A stretch of 64,000 nucleotides of DNA from Parietaria judaica (lineage: Eukaryota > Streptophyta > Magnoliopsida > Rosales > Urticaceae), in NCBI GenBank assembly GCA_954871525.1, contig CATOZS010000011.1, positions 124,001 through 188,000 on the forward strand, read 5' to 3'. This document shows positions 63,923 to 64,000 of this stretch, in pieces. The notes below the pieces were generated by a model. It saw nothing but the letters and a program-made list of their open reading frames with translations, searched no databases and was not told the DNA's origin. How positions within the stretch are numbered: the stretch's first letter is position 1; each line of letters begins with the position of its first letter. Position numbers and translations under genes: made by a program.

Positions 63923-64000
63923 TTCCCATTTAATGCGAAAAAACCCTAATTGAACGATATTTTAAACAAAACATGAACTTCATAATGTGTAATTTTATCT
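63923..64000 (+). repeat. Partial monomer U183 cut by the window edge
   Basis: The first 78 bases of a monomer with T12. The array evidently continues to the right. Confidence 0.97.

Larger units (their letters stand above)
1..64000 (+). repeat. Tandem satellite DNA array, 351-bp monomer, 182 complete copies plus one partial
   Basis: The whole window is one head-to-tail array. The start motif TTCCCATTTA recurs at 1, 352, 703, 1054 and so on to 63923. All monomers read in the same direction and none is interrupted. Fourteen monomers differ in length: U8 (-1), U9 (+1), U14 (+1), U34, U41, U45, U49, U51 and U55 (+6 each), U74, U81, U99 and U102 (+1 each), U119 (-1). These sum to +40 and reconcile the last start exactly. 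Most monomers differ from the consensus at no more than a few bases. GC is about 30%. The array runs off both window edges, so its true length is unknown. AT-rich, highly homogenised arrays with a unit near two nucleosome lengths are typical of eukaryotic centromeric, pericentromeric or subtelomeric heterochromatin; which of these applies here is inference. I do not recognise the family. There is no gene in any part of the window. Confidence 0.99.

Noticed and set aside
1..64000. Protein-coding tandem repeat, since 351 is a multiple of three
   Set aside because: All six frames of the consensus contain several stops per monomer. The longest stop-free stretch found is about 117 nt, and one-base indels in U8, U9, U14, U74, U81, U99, U102 and U119 would shift any frame.
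1..64000. CRISPR array
   Set aside because: There are no short repeats separated by unique spacers; the whole 351-bp unit repeats, and there are no cas genes.
1..64000. Plasmid or phage iteron/origin region
   Set aside because: Iterons are about 20 bp and few in number. A 351-bp unit in over 180 copies with HOR structure is eukaryotic satellite behaviour.
1..64000. A defence system or other novel gene cluster
   Set aside because: There is no coding sequence of any kind in the window; the notable content is the structure and turnover of the satellite itself.

Overview
The window is one uninterrupted tandem array of a 351-bp satellite DNA. I split it into 182 complete monomers plus a 78-bp partial monomer at the right edge. 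Phase is set arbitrarily so that bases 1-351 are monomer 1. Every monomer lies head-to-tail in the same orientation. There is no unique flank, gene, RNA gene, transposon or inversion. Monomer starts follow 351-bp steps exactly except for 14 length variants, whose net effect (+40 bp) accounts for the last start at 63923. GC content of the consensus is about 30% (107 of 351 by hand count).

This is eukaryotic heterochromatin, most likely centromeric, pericentromeric or subtelomeric. I do not recognise the family, and the species cannot be named from the window. A CCCTAAA heptamer (monomer bases 96-102) and AACCCTAA (20-27) resemble plant-type telomere units, which leans weakly towards a plant; an insect or other animal is not excluded.

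Variants are shared in ordered blocks, so the array has a mosaic higher-order repeat (HOR) structure. Numbering is per monomer base.
1-11584 (U1-U33): mixed monomers, many with t57c, then a 4-mer HOR in two copies and a 5-mer HOR in two copies.
11585-20044 (U34-U57): a family with a 6-bp insertion; a 7-mer evolves into a 6-mer HOR in two copies.
20045-23905 (U58-U68): g346c and t312g monomers, with a 3-mer in two copies.
23906-37247 (U69-U106): patchy 4-, 5- and 6-mer blocks, some repeated 2.5 to 7.4 kb apart.
37248-45670 (U107-U130): a 12-mer HOR in two copies with about four differences in 4.2 kb.
45671-57955 (U131-U165): very uniform, 9-mer HORs and near-alternating c85/a85 monomers.
57956-64000 (U166-U183): more private variants and a 3-mer in two copies.

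The most informative observations concern turnover of the array. Two chimeric monomers (U42 and U49) look like the duplication and deletion products of a one-monomer out-of-register exchange between the same two monomer types. The commonest base change (c12t) removes a CpG and rises from rare on the left to dominant on the right. No coding system, known or new, is present: in the consensus no reading frame on either strand stays open beyond about 39 codons.
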